NCBI GenBank assembly: GCA_035529895.1
Contig: DATKVV010000083.1
Location: 1 to 64,000 of the forward strand
Length of the DNA: 64,000 nucleotides
Source: JAUWKC01 sp035529895
Lineage (GTDB): Bacteria; Planctomycetota; Phycisphaerae; Sedimentisphaerales; Anaerobacaceae
Direction: 5' to 3'
Position numbers and translations under genes: made by a program. Shown in pieces: positions 8,690 to 16,938 of this stretch; positions within the stretch are counted from its first letter, which is position 1; every line of letters starts with the position of its first letter. The notes beneath the pieces were generated by a model, which was given only the letters and a program-made list of their open reading frames with translations, was not told the DNA's origin and did no database searches.

Positions 8690-9541
8690 CTATTCATTCA
8701 GGGCAATCCTTGCCAGATTCGGGTACGTCCTCAAAAGCCCCTCCGGAACCGGCTGCTTTTGGCCGGTAACCAGCGATTTTAGCTCAAGGGCGTTGGCAAG
8801 TTCGGCGCCTCGATAATGATTATTCGCAATAACCGTCAGCGACTTAAAAGCCTCCGCTAATTTATCAATCCTGCGCCTTATCTGGGCAAGCTCGTCATCA
8901 TTGTAGTAGTAATCATAAGTCTCATCTCTGCCCGCCTTGCTGAACCACTTTTCCACATTTCTTCCGTGCATCCTGAAATAGCCGGACGCACCCACCGTAC
9001 AGTACTGCATATTAAACGAATTTGATGCGACCGGATAATCAAGATTGCACACAGTAACACCAAGCTGCTGCAGGAAATTCAAAGCCTCCGGCTGCTGCCA
9101 CGACTTGTGCCTCACCTCTACCGTAAGACTGAACGCACCGCGGAAGCTTTCCACTATCTTGGACAAGTGCTGACGACTTGGCGCGCTGTCGGCAAAATCA
9201 TATCTGAATTGAACCAGCAGGTGCTTCAGCTTGCCCGCTTTAAGAAATGGCTCAAAGCCCGTATGAAAATACTTCACCGTTTCCGCATCCATCCTGCCTT
9301 CATGGGTAAAATCCCGGTGAAGCTTGGCGGTGAAGAAAAAATCCGGCCGCTTCGAGGTTCTTTCCAGCCACAATCTGGTGGTTTTTTCAAACGGCGGCCG
9401 GTAGAAAGTACTGTTAATCTCAATACAATCCACGAACCTGCTGACATATTCAAGCTGGTCGATTTTAGGCTCGGTATATACAATCCCCTTCCAGTCATCA
9501 TACGACCAGCCCGCCACTCCTATGTAAATCGGACAACTCAT
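8690..9541 (-). CDS. DUF72 (YecE-like) family protein
   Basis: A 283-residue TIM-barrel-like DUF72 protein. Typical pieces are IGVAGWSYDDWKG at the N-terminus, CIEINSTFYRPP near residue 38, FFFTAKLHRDFTHE near residue 70 and YFRMHGRN near 187, and near 233 the family-typical NNHYRGAELANAL. The biochemical function of DUF72 is not established. The start overlaps the end of lexA region (ATG 9541, four bases after the lexA stop) and dnaE2 begins 38 bp after its stop, so all three should share one transcript. Its position, where imuA/imuB occur in other bacteria, suggests a DNA-damage role, but this is inference. Confidence 0.85.
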   Translation of the reverse strand: MSCPIYIGVAGWSYDDWKGIVYTEPKIDQLEYVSRFVDCIEINSTFYRPPFEKTTRLWLERTSKRPDFFFTAKLHRDFTHEGRMDAETVKYFHTGFEPFLKAGKLKHLLVQFRYDFADSAPSRQHLSKIVESFRGAFSLTVEVRHKSWQQPEALNFLQQLGVTVCNLDYPVASNSFNMQYCTVGASGYFRMHGRNVEKWFSKAGRDETYDYYYNDDELAQIRRRIDKLAEAFKSLTVIANNHYRGAELANALELKSLVTGQKQPVPEGLLRTYPNLARIALNE

Positions 9542-9545
9542 TTTT

Positions 9546-10163
9546 CTAACCCATAGTTCGTAAACAACCTATCACTTTGCCGATTATGCGGGCGTTTTCG
9601 CTGTTGCGCTTTATATATTTGGTCTTGTAGCCTGCCGCCTCGTTGGCGGCTTTCAGTGCTATTCGGCCTCGCTGAAGATATACTCTCTTAACCGTTGCTT
9701 CATCATCCAGCAGCACCACTCCAATCCGGCCGTTCTCAATCATCGAAGCGGGCTTGACCACCACGTAGTCGCCGTCCATAATACCTTCGTCGACCATACT
9801 ATCGCCGGCAACCTTCAGAATAAACGTATCCTTCGACTGGCCGAATAGTTCATTGAGATTTACATATCCCTCGATATTCTCCTGGGCCAATATCGGCTCG
9901 CCCGCCGCCACCCTGCCAACGATAGGCAGGCCCTCAGTCCGCTCTATTTTCCCAAGATACTCCTCGGACAGCCTGAGCCCCCGATGCCCGCCCGAATCCA
10001 CCAGATAGCCCTTTTTCTTCAGATAGCTCACTAACTGATAAACGGCGTTCTGCGCAAGGCCAAAATGCTCAGCGATTTCCCGCTGGCTCGGCGGTTCATT
10101 ATCTCTCAGCCGAGCTTCAATAAACTCAAGCACCTTTTTCTGCTTTTCCGTTAAGGGCTTCAT
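9546..10163 (-). CDS. lexA: LexA repressor
   Basis: A 205-residue SOS repressor. The N-terminal winged helix-turn-helix (residues 1-65) contains PPSQREIAEHFGLAQNAVYQ. The self-cleavage site Ala87-Gly88 lies in GRVAAGEP. The catalytic dyad is Ser122 in AGDSMVDEG and Lys159 in ATVKRVYL. Length is typical. It heads an operon with DUF72 and dnaE2, and an inverted repeat lies between its -35 and -10 elements, so it very probably represses itself and the polymerase until DNA damage triggers RecA-dependent cleavage. Confidence 0.95.
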   Translation of the reverse strand: MKPLTEKQKKVLEFIEARLRDNEPPSQREIAEHFGLAQNAVYQLVSYLKKKGYLVDSGGHRGLRLSEEYLGKIERTEGLPIVGRVAAGEPILAQENIEGYVNLNELFGQSKDTFILKVAGDSMVDEGIMDGDYVVVKPASMIENGRIGVVLLDDEATVKRVYLQRGRIALKAANEAAGYKTKYIKRNSENARIIGKVIGCLRTMG

Positions 10164-10191
10164 AATCGAGCTTTCAAACAGCTTCTATTAT

Positions 10192-10220
10192 AATATATGG
10201 TCGTTTGACCATATAATCAA
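10192..10220 (-). promoter_or_regulatory. lexA promoter with embedded LexA-type operator
   Basis: Read on the minus strand, TTGATT (10215-10220) and TATATT (10192-10197) are spaced by 17 bp. Between and over them lies a perfect inverted repeat at 10194-10215: arms TATATGGTC and GACCATATA around GTTT. The repeat covers the whole spacer, so a bound repressor would exclude RNA polymerase. The core GGTC-N4-GACC differs from the E. coli (CTG-N10-CAG) and Gram-positive (GAAC-N4-GTTC) boxes. LexA as the binder is inferred from position. Confidence 0.7.
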
Positions 10221-10313
10221 CAAAAATTTTACTTTTTTTGAAAATTTTTTCTGCTTCAGATGCTGTCAAAAGTGCCAACCAATGGCCAGGAACCGGCATG
10301 GCTTACAGGCAGC

Positions 10314-10865
10314 CTATGCCCTCCCCCTCCTTAGCATCACCAAGCTCCCTAAAGCCAGCAGAGCAGCGGTTGTCGGCTCTGGAATCTGCCACGAGACTGC
10401 GTGTGCATCACCGGTGTTCGTCTTGGCGTAGCCCACAATGTTGCCCATTGAATCAATATAGTGGGTCTGTGAAGAACTATATCCGGCCGGCAGGAAGCTG
10501 TGCAGGTCTATAACGCTCTCTGCCGTGCCCAGCCACAGCAAAGCATGCTGTACGCTCGCACTGCTCCAGCCGTAGCCTACTTGCGTCCGCCCGAAGCCCC
10601 GAAAGCATACGAATACTCGAATCCACTGGCGGCGGAGGTCTACGACGCTCTCGGCTGCGCCCTCCCATAATAAGGCGTGGTTTCCTATCGTACCTGCCGA
10701 ACCATAGCCTACCTGCTGTCCGCCTGAAGCCCCGAAGGCATACGACTGCTCCAGGCCGACGGGATGCAGGATGACGACTTCGTAGTAAACAGCGTTAGCA
10801 GAAGCAGTGGCTGTCAATATGGCGGCTGTAATGACACAGATTTTTCGTGAACTGTCCGTATTCAA
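10314..10865 (-). CDS. PEP-CTERM sorting-domain protein with HAF-like repeats
   Basis: A 183-residue secreted protein. A signal peptide (ICVITAAILTATASANA) precedes two similar repeats that each end in ALLW-G-AESV-DL, and the C-terminus is IPEPTTAALLALGSLVMLRR, a PEP-CTERM signal of motif, hydrophobic helix and basic tail. Such proteins are processed by an exosortase and sent to the cell surface. The start is TTG 10863-10865 behind GGAGGAG. The second repeat reads in the wrong frame over about 17 codons (10581-10640), as if one base was gained and one lost. Function beyond surface display is unknown. Confidence 0.75.
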   Translation of the reverse strand: MNTDSSRKICVITAAILTATASANAVYYEVVILHPVGLEQSYAFGASGGQQVGYGSAGTIGNHALLWEGAAESVVDLRRQWIRVFVCFRGFGRTQVGYGWSSASVQHALLWLGTAESVIDLHSFLPAGYSSSQTHYIDSMGNIVGYAKTNTGDAHAVSWQIPEPTTAALLALGSLVMLRRGRA

Positions 10866-10958
10866 GACTCCTCCGAATCATCCGCCCGGTTCATCTTCCA
10901 AACCACAAAAGACTCTGATTGTGAAAAGAACTGAACTTTTCCGTACTCCGGCAGTTTT

Positions 10959-10987
10959 ATAATACCTGCGTCAAGTACAAATGTCAA
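10959..10987 (-). promoter_or_regulatory. Promoter of the PEP-CTERM gene
   Basis: On the minus strand TTGACA (10982-10987) and TATTAT (10959-10964) are separated by exactly 17 bp, about 95 bp upstream of the TTG start. Confidence 0.65.
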
Positions 10988-11057
10988 GTATTTGCGGCCA
11001 CGCGATTAGGACAGGAAGGCCGCAAAATCGTGTTCGCCCTCCCTTCTATAAGGACAA

Positions 11058-11087
11058 AAAGAGGCAAGTCTTTTGACTTGCCTCTTT
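11058..11087 (-). terminator. Strong rho-independent terminator
   Basis: A perfect 13-bp inverted repeat, AAAGAGGCAAGTC and GACTTGCCTCTTT, with a TTTT loop. On the minus strand it is followed by a run of T, so it should end transcripts from the large secreted-protein gene and the decayed gene upstream. The symmetrical stem might also work in the other direction. Confidence 0.85.
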
Positions 11088-11112
11088 GTTATCTAACCGT
11101 ATGCAACAACTG

Positions 11113-11362
11113 TCAGGGCTGCGGACACGAGCCCGGAACTCCAAGATCGGCGTCCCTCTTCTTCCAGTTGTTAGACAGGACGGCAGGTCGCCGGTGAAAA
11201 CCGCGTAGCAACCCGGAGGCGCCGATTCAGATGGTCCATGTCCGCACAGGGATTAAGGGTCGTATCGGCCACCTTCTTCCAGTTGGCCACCGAACCCATG
11301 CCGAGAATGAATGATAGAACCGACAATTCTTTTGTGATCTTCTCCTTTGAAAAAAGTCTCAT
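11113..11362 (-). pseudogene. Decayed secreted protein: signal peptide joined to a frameshifted dockerin-like tail
   Basis: The ATG at 11362 opens 63 residues that begin with a signal-peptide-like stretch (ITKELSVLSFILGMGSVA). They run straight into NWKKVADTTLNPCADMDHLN, which matches the dockerin-like tail of the neighbouring large gene (ILKAAWNKPKEQ...ACADFDHL). After a stop at 11171 the homology resumes in another frame as LSNNWKKRDADLGVPGSCPQP and ends at 11113. The simplest reading is a secreted-protein gene that lost its middle and then suffered a frameshift. It lies between the large gene and the terminator. A sequencing error could explain the frameshift but not the missing middle. 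Confidence 0.5.
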
Positions 11363-11443
11363 TCGAACGTTAGAAATTCGAAACTACATTTACGCTTGCC
11401 AAATCAATCTTTGCTCACCCTAAAACACTCGCTCTAACGACTC

Positions 11444-14400
11444 CTACGGGTTCCTATTGCCTGGTGAACAGGTCCCGGCAGGCCCATTGGTAATATTCCA
11501 GTTGGCTTTCAGGATTGTCAAGTCAGGGATCGCAACCCGATAGTTGTTTTTGCCATATGGCAGATGGTCAAAGTCTGCACAAGCCTCGTTGCCAACCAAC
11601 TGCTCCTTAGGCTTGTTCCATGCAGCTTTCAGGATTGTCAAGTCAGGGATTGCCACCCAGTAGTTGTTCTTACCATAAGGCAGACCGTCGGCATCACCGA
11701 GGCACTGTCTCGGATAGCACCAGCACCCAGGCATACCGACAAGGTCCCACTGGGCATAATCCGCCATCCCGTCGTAGCACTCAACCTCGCCAACGGCGTA
11801 CAACCCAATATCGTCAAAATATACGATGCCGTAACCGCCGGGTGTCGGATTGACCACGTCGCCAAAGCCAATGACAATCTTCTGTAAGTCCGCTAAATCC
11901 ACTCCGGCGTCAGCGAACTGCTGGAGGCTCATGTTCCACTCGTGCCACTCTGCAACCTTAATGTCGTTCATATTGTTGCTGTCACCGTAGTTGACGCGAG
12001 GATAGCTGCCGGGACCGGTACTATCTTCCAGACGCACATACATCTGGTCCGTGCCGGTAAAGACATTATTGGGGTCGCCATAGAACCAGAGTGTCAATGC
12101 GGAGAAGAATGTCCAATCACACGGGTCGCCGACCGCGCGCTCGGCCTCGGAATAATAGGGGGTATTCTCCCAGCCGGTGTCGTCGTAGCCGTACCACATC
12201 GACTGCTGGGCGCCATGAACCGGCTCAGGGGGAATCCTGCTGGCCATCCCCAGCCAGACGGCGGCACCGCTAACAGGCGGCCAGCCGTAACGCAATCCGT
12301 CCAGCCAGACATAGATTATCGGGTTGGTAGTCTCATCGTAGGCCTCGAAATCCTCGAAGCTCATGTGAGTTTCCACCCGGAAGCTCCAGATGTCACCCTT
12401 CTTGTCTGCGACCGGATTTCTCTCATCAATACGCCAATAGTAGGTAACGCCAAAGTCCAGATGACCGGGCGGGTCATAGCTGGTGGAGCCGGCAGGCAGG
12501 TTGGCTCGGTGCTCCGGCGAGGAGGTGGTCGCACTGGTGACATCGTTCAAGTTAGTGCCGAAATACACGTCATGGGAGGTCACAAGTGCTCCGGGCGACC
12601 AGCTTAGCTGCACAGCGCGTGAGACATTCTGGGTGCCGTCATCCGGGCTGGGGTCCCTGGCTTTGCCGTTGTCGACCATAAAGCTCCAGACAGAACCTCT
12701 CCAGTAGCCGGGGGACTCGGCCTCATTGACCTCGTCAATCCGCCAATAGTAAGTCTTGCCGAATTCGAGATAGCCCGGCGGGTCATAGCTGGGGTCGGCG
12801 GTCGTGGCTTTGTATTCGGCAGAGGAGGTACCGGCGTCATTAACATCGGTAAAGCTGGTTCCGATGTACACCTGATGGGCAGCAGCAGCCGGTCCGGCCT
12901 CCCATGCGAGAACCACATCCGGGGAGACATCCTCGGCGCCGTCGCGCGGGGCGGGGTCCTTGGCTTTCATCACCTCACTAAGCAGCACGAGGCGGAAGGC
13001 ATTGAGAGCCGCCCTGCCGCTTAGCCGGTGATACGAGCTATTCTGACTGTTGCGGAGGTCGTCCTCGACGCAACAGGTGCCCGTATACGTCACCAGCACG
13101 GCCGAACCGTCGGTTCTAAATTTGATGAGCGAGGGGACAAGCTGATCGTCGGTAGTAACCTGCTGGATAGGAACGTCGTAAGCGCCCTGGAACAGCTCGA
13201 CGCCGTCAGGACTGCCCACCGGATAAGTACCGCCGCCGATGAGTTTACCGTAGTCATAACCAGAACCGTACAGGTTTTGCGCGCCGGCAAGAGCCATAGC
13301 CTCAATCGCGGTCATTGGCAACTCGGCGTGGCAGTCGTATTCGCCGCAATACGGCGCGATACATTCCCAGTGCGGCTGGTCGCCGTTTCTCTCACCCTTG
13401 AAACGGTTGTGGTAGCTTAGCAGGGCATATTCACCAGGTGGCAAGTTATACAGAGTAAGAAGGATAGTGCTGCCCGGGGGTTCGCCAAAGTCAGTGATCT
13501 GAAACCACGTGTTACAGATGGGCTCGTAAAGCGGGTTGCCGGACACCGTCGGGCAGTCACAGTTGCTATTAAGGTTACACCTTTCCGGGCCGGACATAAT
13601 CAAGCCCCCTCGTCCCTCGTAAACACAGGTCAGCCCGGCCATAATGCCGGTGCCGCCGATGCCCGGACCATTGAAGGGAGAACCGAGGCTGCGTTCCTTG
13701 CCGCTGCCGTCGTTCAGTACTGCGTCGTGACCGTACATGTCCTGCCAGCGGGGCTGTGCCCAGATATTCCAGCCCGGTTTTGCGCTTGTGGGCCAGTGCT
13801 GGTTGTAGTCGTTAACGCCGCAGTACGCCAGAGCGAGGTCGACTTTGAGGTCAATCCTGCCGGTTGCAGTAAAGCTCCAGACATCTCCTCTGATGTAGGT
13901 CGTCGTACCAATCTCGTCAACCCGCCAGTAGTAGATGGCACCCACGTCCAGAAGGCCGGGATTATAGTTGGCATCGTCAAGATCCTTCCTGCCGATGTAG
14001 ACGCCCAAAGTTCCTGTAGTGGCATCGTTAACATCGTTGAAGTCGGTGCCGTAGTACAGGTCGTGCCAGCTCGCATGTGGGCCAGCCTTCCAACTGAGGA
14101 GGGTTCTATCGGCCAGGCCACGACCGCCATCCATTGGGCTGGGGTAGCGGGCTTTGCCGTTGTCGGTTGTGAAATACCAGACCTCACCTTTCCAAGTGGT
14201 TGCGCCTTTGACCTCGTCAACACGCCAATAGTACGTAACACCAAAGGCCAGAAGGTCCGGCGGGTCATACGAGTTGTCGGTAACATTGGTTACATACACC
14301 GCCGAAGATGTGGTGGCATCGTTGACATCATTGAAATCGGTGCCGAGGTACACATTGTGTGACTGTGCCTGTGCTCCCCACTGCCAGGTAAGAACGACAT

Positions 14401-16336
14401 TCGGGTCCACATCCAGGGCCTCATCGGCCGGGTAGGGATTTGAGGCGACCAGCGGTCTGACGGCGGTGCGCAGCTCGAAGGCGTTAACCACGGCACTGCT
14501 CTCGTTCGGCTCGCGGTACGTGACAGTTACAGGGCCGGAACCATCTGCGAGGAACTTGATGACCGACGGGACAAGGTAATAGTCCGAGGTAATCCCCTGG
14601 ATAGGCACATCGGTAACCGGCTCTTTCTGAACAACGCCTTCGCCTGTGACGGTGATTTCCGGAATGATAGCGGGCACGGCGTTATGGTAAGTGTAGAGCC
14701 AGTATTCACCAGCAACCAGTCCGGGACCGCTTAAGGTAAACTCCACAGCCAATTGTTCGCTGGCAATTTCTCTGTAACGTGAGTAGAATGTGTTGGAAAT
14801 AGGTCCAGCGACTATTTTGCGCAGGTTTCCGCTTGCTGTATCGCCCTCGGTGCAGATGTAGGCGTCAATTCCTGTGCCGGCGATATCCGAAATCCCCGTG
14901 CCTGAATACGCCTTGCCGTCACAACCTTTGAAAATCGCCCAGGGCGTCCAGTCGTCTCTGAAGGTCGATGGGTCCGAGGGACAGCCCATATCCAGCTTGA
15001 ACTTGGGGAAGGACACTGCCGACCAGGGGTCGAAAAGTGTGCAAGTTTGGTTCTTGATTCCATATTTTGCATTAACGGCACCGGACAGCACCAGCCCGAT
15101 TGTCTCGGGTTGTTCCTCTATGCCGTCGTTTACTACCGTGATACTGAATATTTTACTTGTTTCGGGGTTAGTGAAAGTCAGGGTGCCGGCGGTCAGGTAA
15201 TAGTCGATGTTCCTGATAGCTGTGCCGCCGCTGGCGTTGTACTGCACTGTCACAGTTTGCACCGAGGGACGAGAGAGGGTGACCGTGATGTCATACGTTA
15301 TTTGATCTTCCCGACAAACACTTCTTGCCGTCTGAAATCCCACGGCGGGTCTGGGGTCAAGAATGGAGTAGGTGTGCTTTGTGACGTCTCCCAACACGGT
15401 ATTCGTGCCGGTTACCCCTGTCAACGTCACCTCAATCGTTTCATCTTGTTCGTCGGTTCCGTCATTTACAATAGTAATCTGGATTGCCTTGCTAATCTCG
15501 CCGTCATGGAACACCAACGGTCCGGCCGGAATTGTATAGTCCACGTTCTTGGTGGCCGTGCCGCCGGTCACCTGGTAGGACACGGTTACATCCCCCTCCG
15601 CGGGAGCCGAGAGAGTGACCCAGAGATACGCCGGACTGACGCTTTCGAGAGCACCGGAGGAGGCCGATTCAAACGACACCTCGGTGAAGCCGCCCTCGAG
15701 GATAAAGCCGTTCAGAAAAACCTGACAGCCTTTGGAGCCGCAATCCGAGGTAGGATGCAAGTATTTGACACTCACATCGCCGGCCCCGGCGGTGAAAGTA
15801 ACTATCGGCGGGGTATCGTTTGCAAACATGGGGTGGGTCTGGGGAATAGTGCTCGGCGCTGTTACGTTTGTAGCGCCGGTTACCTGCACACCTGAAATAA
15901 CGACGCCCGGCTCGTCCAGCCGGTTATGGTAGGTCTTCAGAGTATAGGGCGCGCCGGCATCGAGCCCGCTGAATATCAGAGTGAAGTCGCCGCAGGACGA
16001 GGTGGGGCCGCAATCATCCGACATTATAAAATCCTGCTCCACCCCTGCCAGGGGCCCTGTGGCGGGACAGGTCGCGTCCGAGTCGCAGGGTGGATCCGAC
16101 GGCTCCGTAAAGTAGCCGCGGCAAGTGCACTCCCCGCCCGGAACAATGTTCACGTCAACGACGGTTCCACCAACGCCTTCGTAAAAACCGCACGTTGGAA
16201 TGGATATCCAGCCCGCCTGGACCCAGCCAATGTCGCATAGGCCACAGTCGAATTTCAGTTCAACCTTCGCGCCAGCGGTATTGACCAGACCCGCCAGCAA
16301 GACCATACACGTTAAGAAAATCACTTTTCTGCACAT
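11444..16336 (-). CDS. Very large modular secreted protein with dockerin-like C-terminus
   Basis: 1630 residues, starting at ATG 16336 behind GAGGAGA; the frame is open to 16426 but the signal peptide (CRKVIFLTCMVLLAGLVNTAGA) begins here. Domain order, approximate residues: malectin-like module 24-216; two Calx-beta domains 217-325 and 329-436; second malectin-like module 443-626; two Fn3-like repeats with GTDFNDVNDA 630-825; third malectin-like module 829-1116; two more Fn3-like repeats 1125-1322; a jelly-roll-like domain 1324-1515; and two dockerin-like repeats at the end (LPYGKNNY-VAIPDLTILKA). It is probably anchored outside the cell and binds glycans or calcium. No catalytic domain is recognised. 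Confidence 0.8.
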   Translation of the reverse strand: MCRKVIFLTCMVLLAGLVNTAGAKVELKFDCGLCDIGWVQAGWISIPTCGFYEGVGGTVVDVNIVPGGECTCRGYFTEPSDPPCDSDATCPATGPLAGVEQDFIMSDDCGPTSSCGDFTLIFSGLDAGAPYTLKTYHNRLDEPGVVISGVQVTGATNVTAPSTIPQTHPMFANDTPPIVTFTAGAGDVSVKYLHPTSDCGSKGCQVFLNGFILEGGFTEVSFESASSGALESVSPAYLWVTLSAPAEGDVTVSYQVTGGTATKNVDYTIPAGPLVFHDGEISKAIQITIVNDGTDEQDETIEVTLTGVTGTNTVLGDVTKHTYSILDPRPAVGFQTARSVCREDQITYDITVTLSRPSVQTVTVQYNASGGTAIRNIDYYLTAGTLTFTNPETSKIFSITVVNDGIEEQPETIGLVLSGAVNAKYGIKNQTCTLFDPWSAVSFPKFKLDMGCPSDPSTFRDDWTPWAIFKGCDGKAYSGTGISDIAGTGIDAYICTEGDTASGNLRKIVAGPISNTFYSRYREIASEQLAVEFTLSGPGLVAGEYWLYTYHNAVPAIIPEITVTGEGVVQKEPVTDVPIQGITSDYYLVPSVIKFLADGSGPVTVTYREPNESSAVVNAFELRTAVRPLVASNPYPADEALDVDPNVVLTWQWGAQAQSHNVYLGTDFNDVNDATTSSAVYVTNVTDNSYDPPDLLAFGVTYYWRVDEVKGATTWKGEVWYFTTDNGKARYPSPMDGGRGLADRTLLSWKAGPHASWHDLYYGTDFNDVNDATTGTLGVYIGRKDLDDANYNPGLLDVGAIYYWRVDEIGTTTYIRGDVWSFTATGRIDLKVDLALAYCGVNDYNQHWPTSAKPGWNIWAQPRWQDMYGHDAVLNDGSGKERSLGSPFNGPGIGGTGIMAGLTCVYEGRGGLIMSGPERCNLNSNCDCPTVSGNPLYEPICNTWFQITDFGEPPGSTILLTLYNLPPGEYALLSYHNRFKGERNGDQPHWECIAPYCGEYDCHAELPMTAIEAMALAGAQNLYGSGYDYGKLIGGGTYPVGSPDGVELFQGAYDVPIQQVTTDDQLVPSLIKFRTDGSAVLVTYTGTCCVEDDLRNSQNSSYHRLSGRAALNAFRLVLLSEVMKAKDPAPRDGAEDVSPDVVLAWEAGPAAAAHQVYIGTSFTDVNDAGTSSAEYKATTADPSYDPPGYLEFGKTYYWRIDEVNEAESPGYWRGSVWSFMVDNGKARDPSPDDGTQNVSRAVQLSWSPGALVTSHDVYFGTNLNDVTSATTSSPEHRANLPAGSTSYDPPGHLDFGVTYYWRIDERNPVADKKGDIWSFRVETHMSFEDFEAYDETTNPIIYVWLDGLRYGWPPVSGAAVWLGMASRIPPEPVHGAQQSMWYGYDDTGWENTPYYSEAERAVGDPCDWTFFSALTLWFYGDPNNVFTGTDQMYVRLEDSTGPGSYPRVNYGDSNNMNDIKVAEWHEWNMSLQQFADAGVDLADLQKIVIGFGDVVNPTPGGYGIVYFDDIGLYAVGEVECYDGMADYAQWDLVGMPGCWCYPRQCLGDADGLPYGKNNYWVAIPDLTILKAAWNKPKEQLVGNEACADFDHLPYGKNNYRVAIPDLTILKANWNITNGPAGTCSPGNRNP

Positions 16337-16938
16337 AGTAATTCTCCTCTCAAAACCTGACATTATTAATATTAATACATTCTCCTTTGGCCACGCACCA
16401 AAACGCATTTCACTCCAATCCGGCATGGCAGACCGTCACCTCAGATATTTCACGACCGCGTCAAACGATTACTTTGCCCTTCTCCGCCCTTTGGAGAAAC
16501 TCAAACGGCCCTCACCTTCGAAAACGCGGATTGCTGTCAAAAAAAGAAAGTCCTCGGGCGCAATCCAACATCTCTACGGAGCACTTTATGGCTTATACCA
16601 AATCTGCTGGCTTTATGCAAGGGAAAAAATAAAAATTTATCGGACTGAGGGCACATTTTTCCTCTCTGACTGTACAAAAACCGCGATTTAGGGGCGTATC
16701 AGATAATAGGCCGGGCTGCCGAGCCACAATAGCGGCAGTAAGCTATCAGCTCGACCTGGGAACTTTCTTTGCCCAACAATAGTAGCAGGAATTCCTCTTA
16801 CGAAGGTCAATAGTACTTTTGCTGATGATAAAAACAGATTTATCCCTGATTCACAACGGGCAGACCCTCGCTACTATTGGGCCATAACTTGAGTACAGAG
16901 GCTATTAGAGTCAGGGTGAAAGAACAAGAGGATAACCA
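16337..16938. other. Divergent intergenic region without a recognised gene
   Basis: About 600 bp between the divergently transcribed secreted-protein gene and phosphoketolase. I see no tRNA, no convincing protein gene and no clear consensus promoter. It should hold promoters for both neighbours. Short open frames here lack ribosome binding sites and recognisable products. Confidence 0.5.

Noticed and set aside
10295..10320. Imperfect hairpin GGCAT-GGCT/AGCC-ATGCC at the end of the PEP-CTERM gene as terminator
   Set aside because: It includes the stop codon, has a bulge and no T run directly after it.
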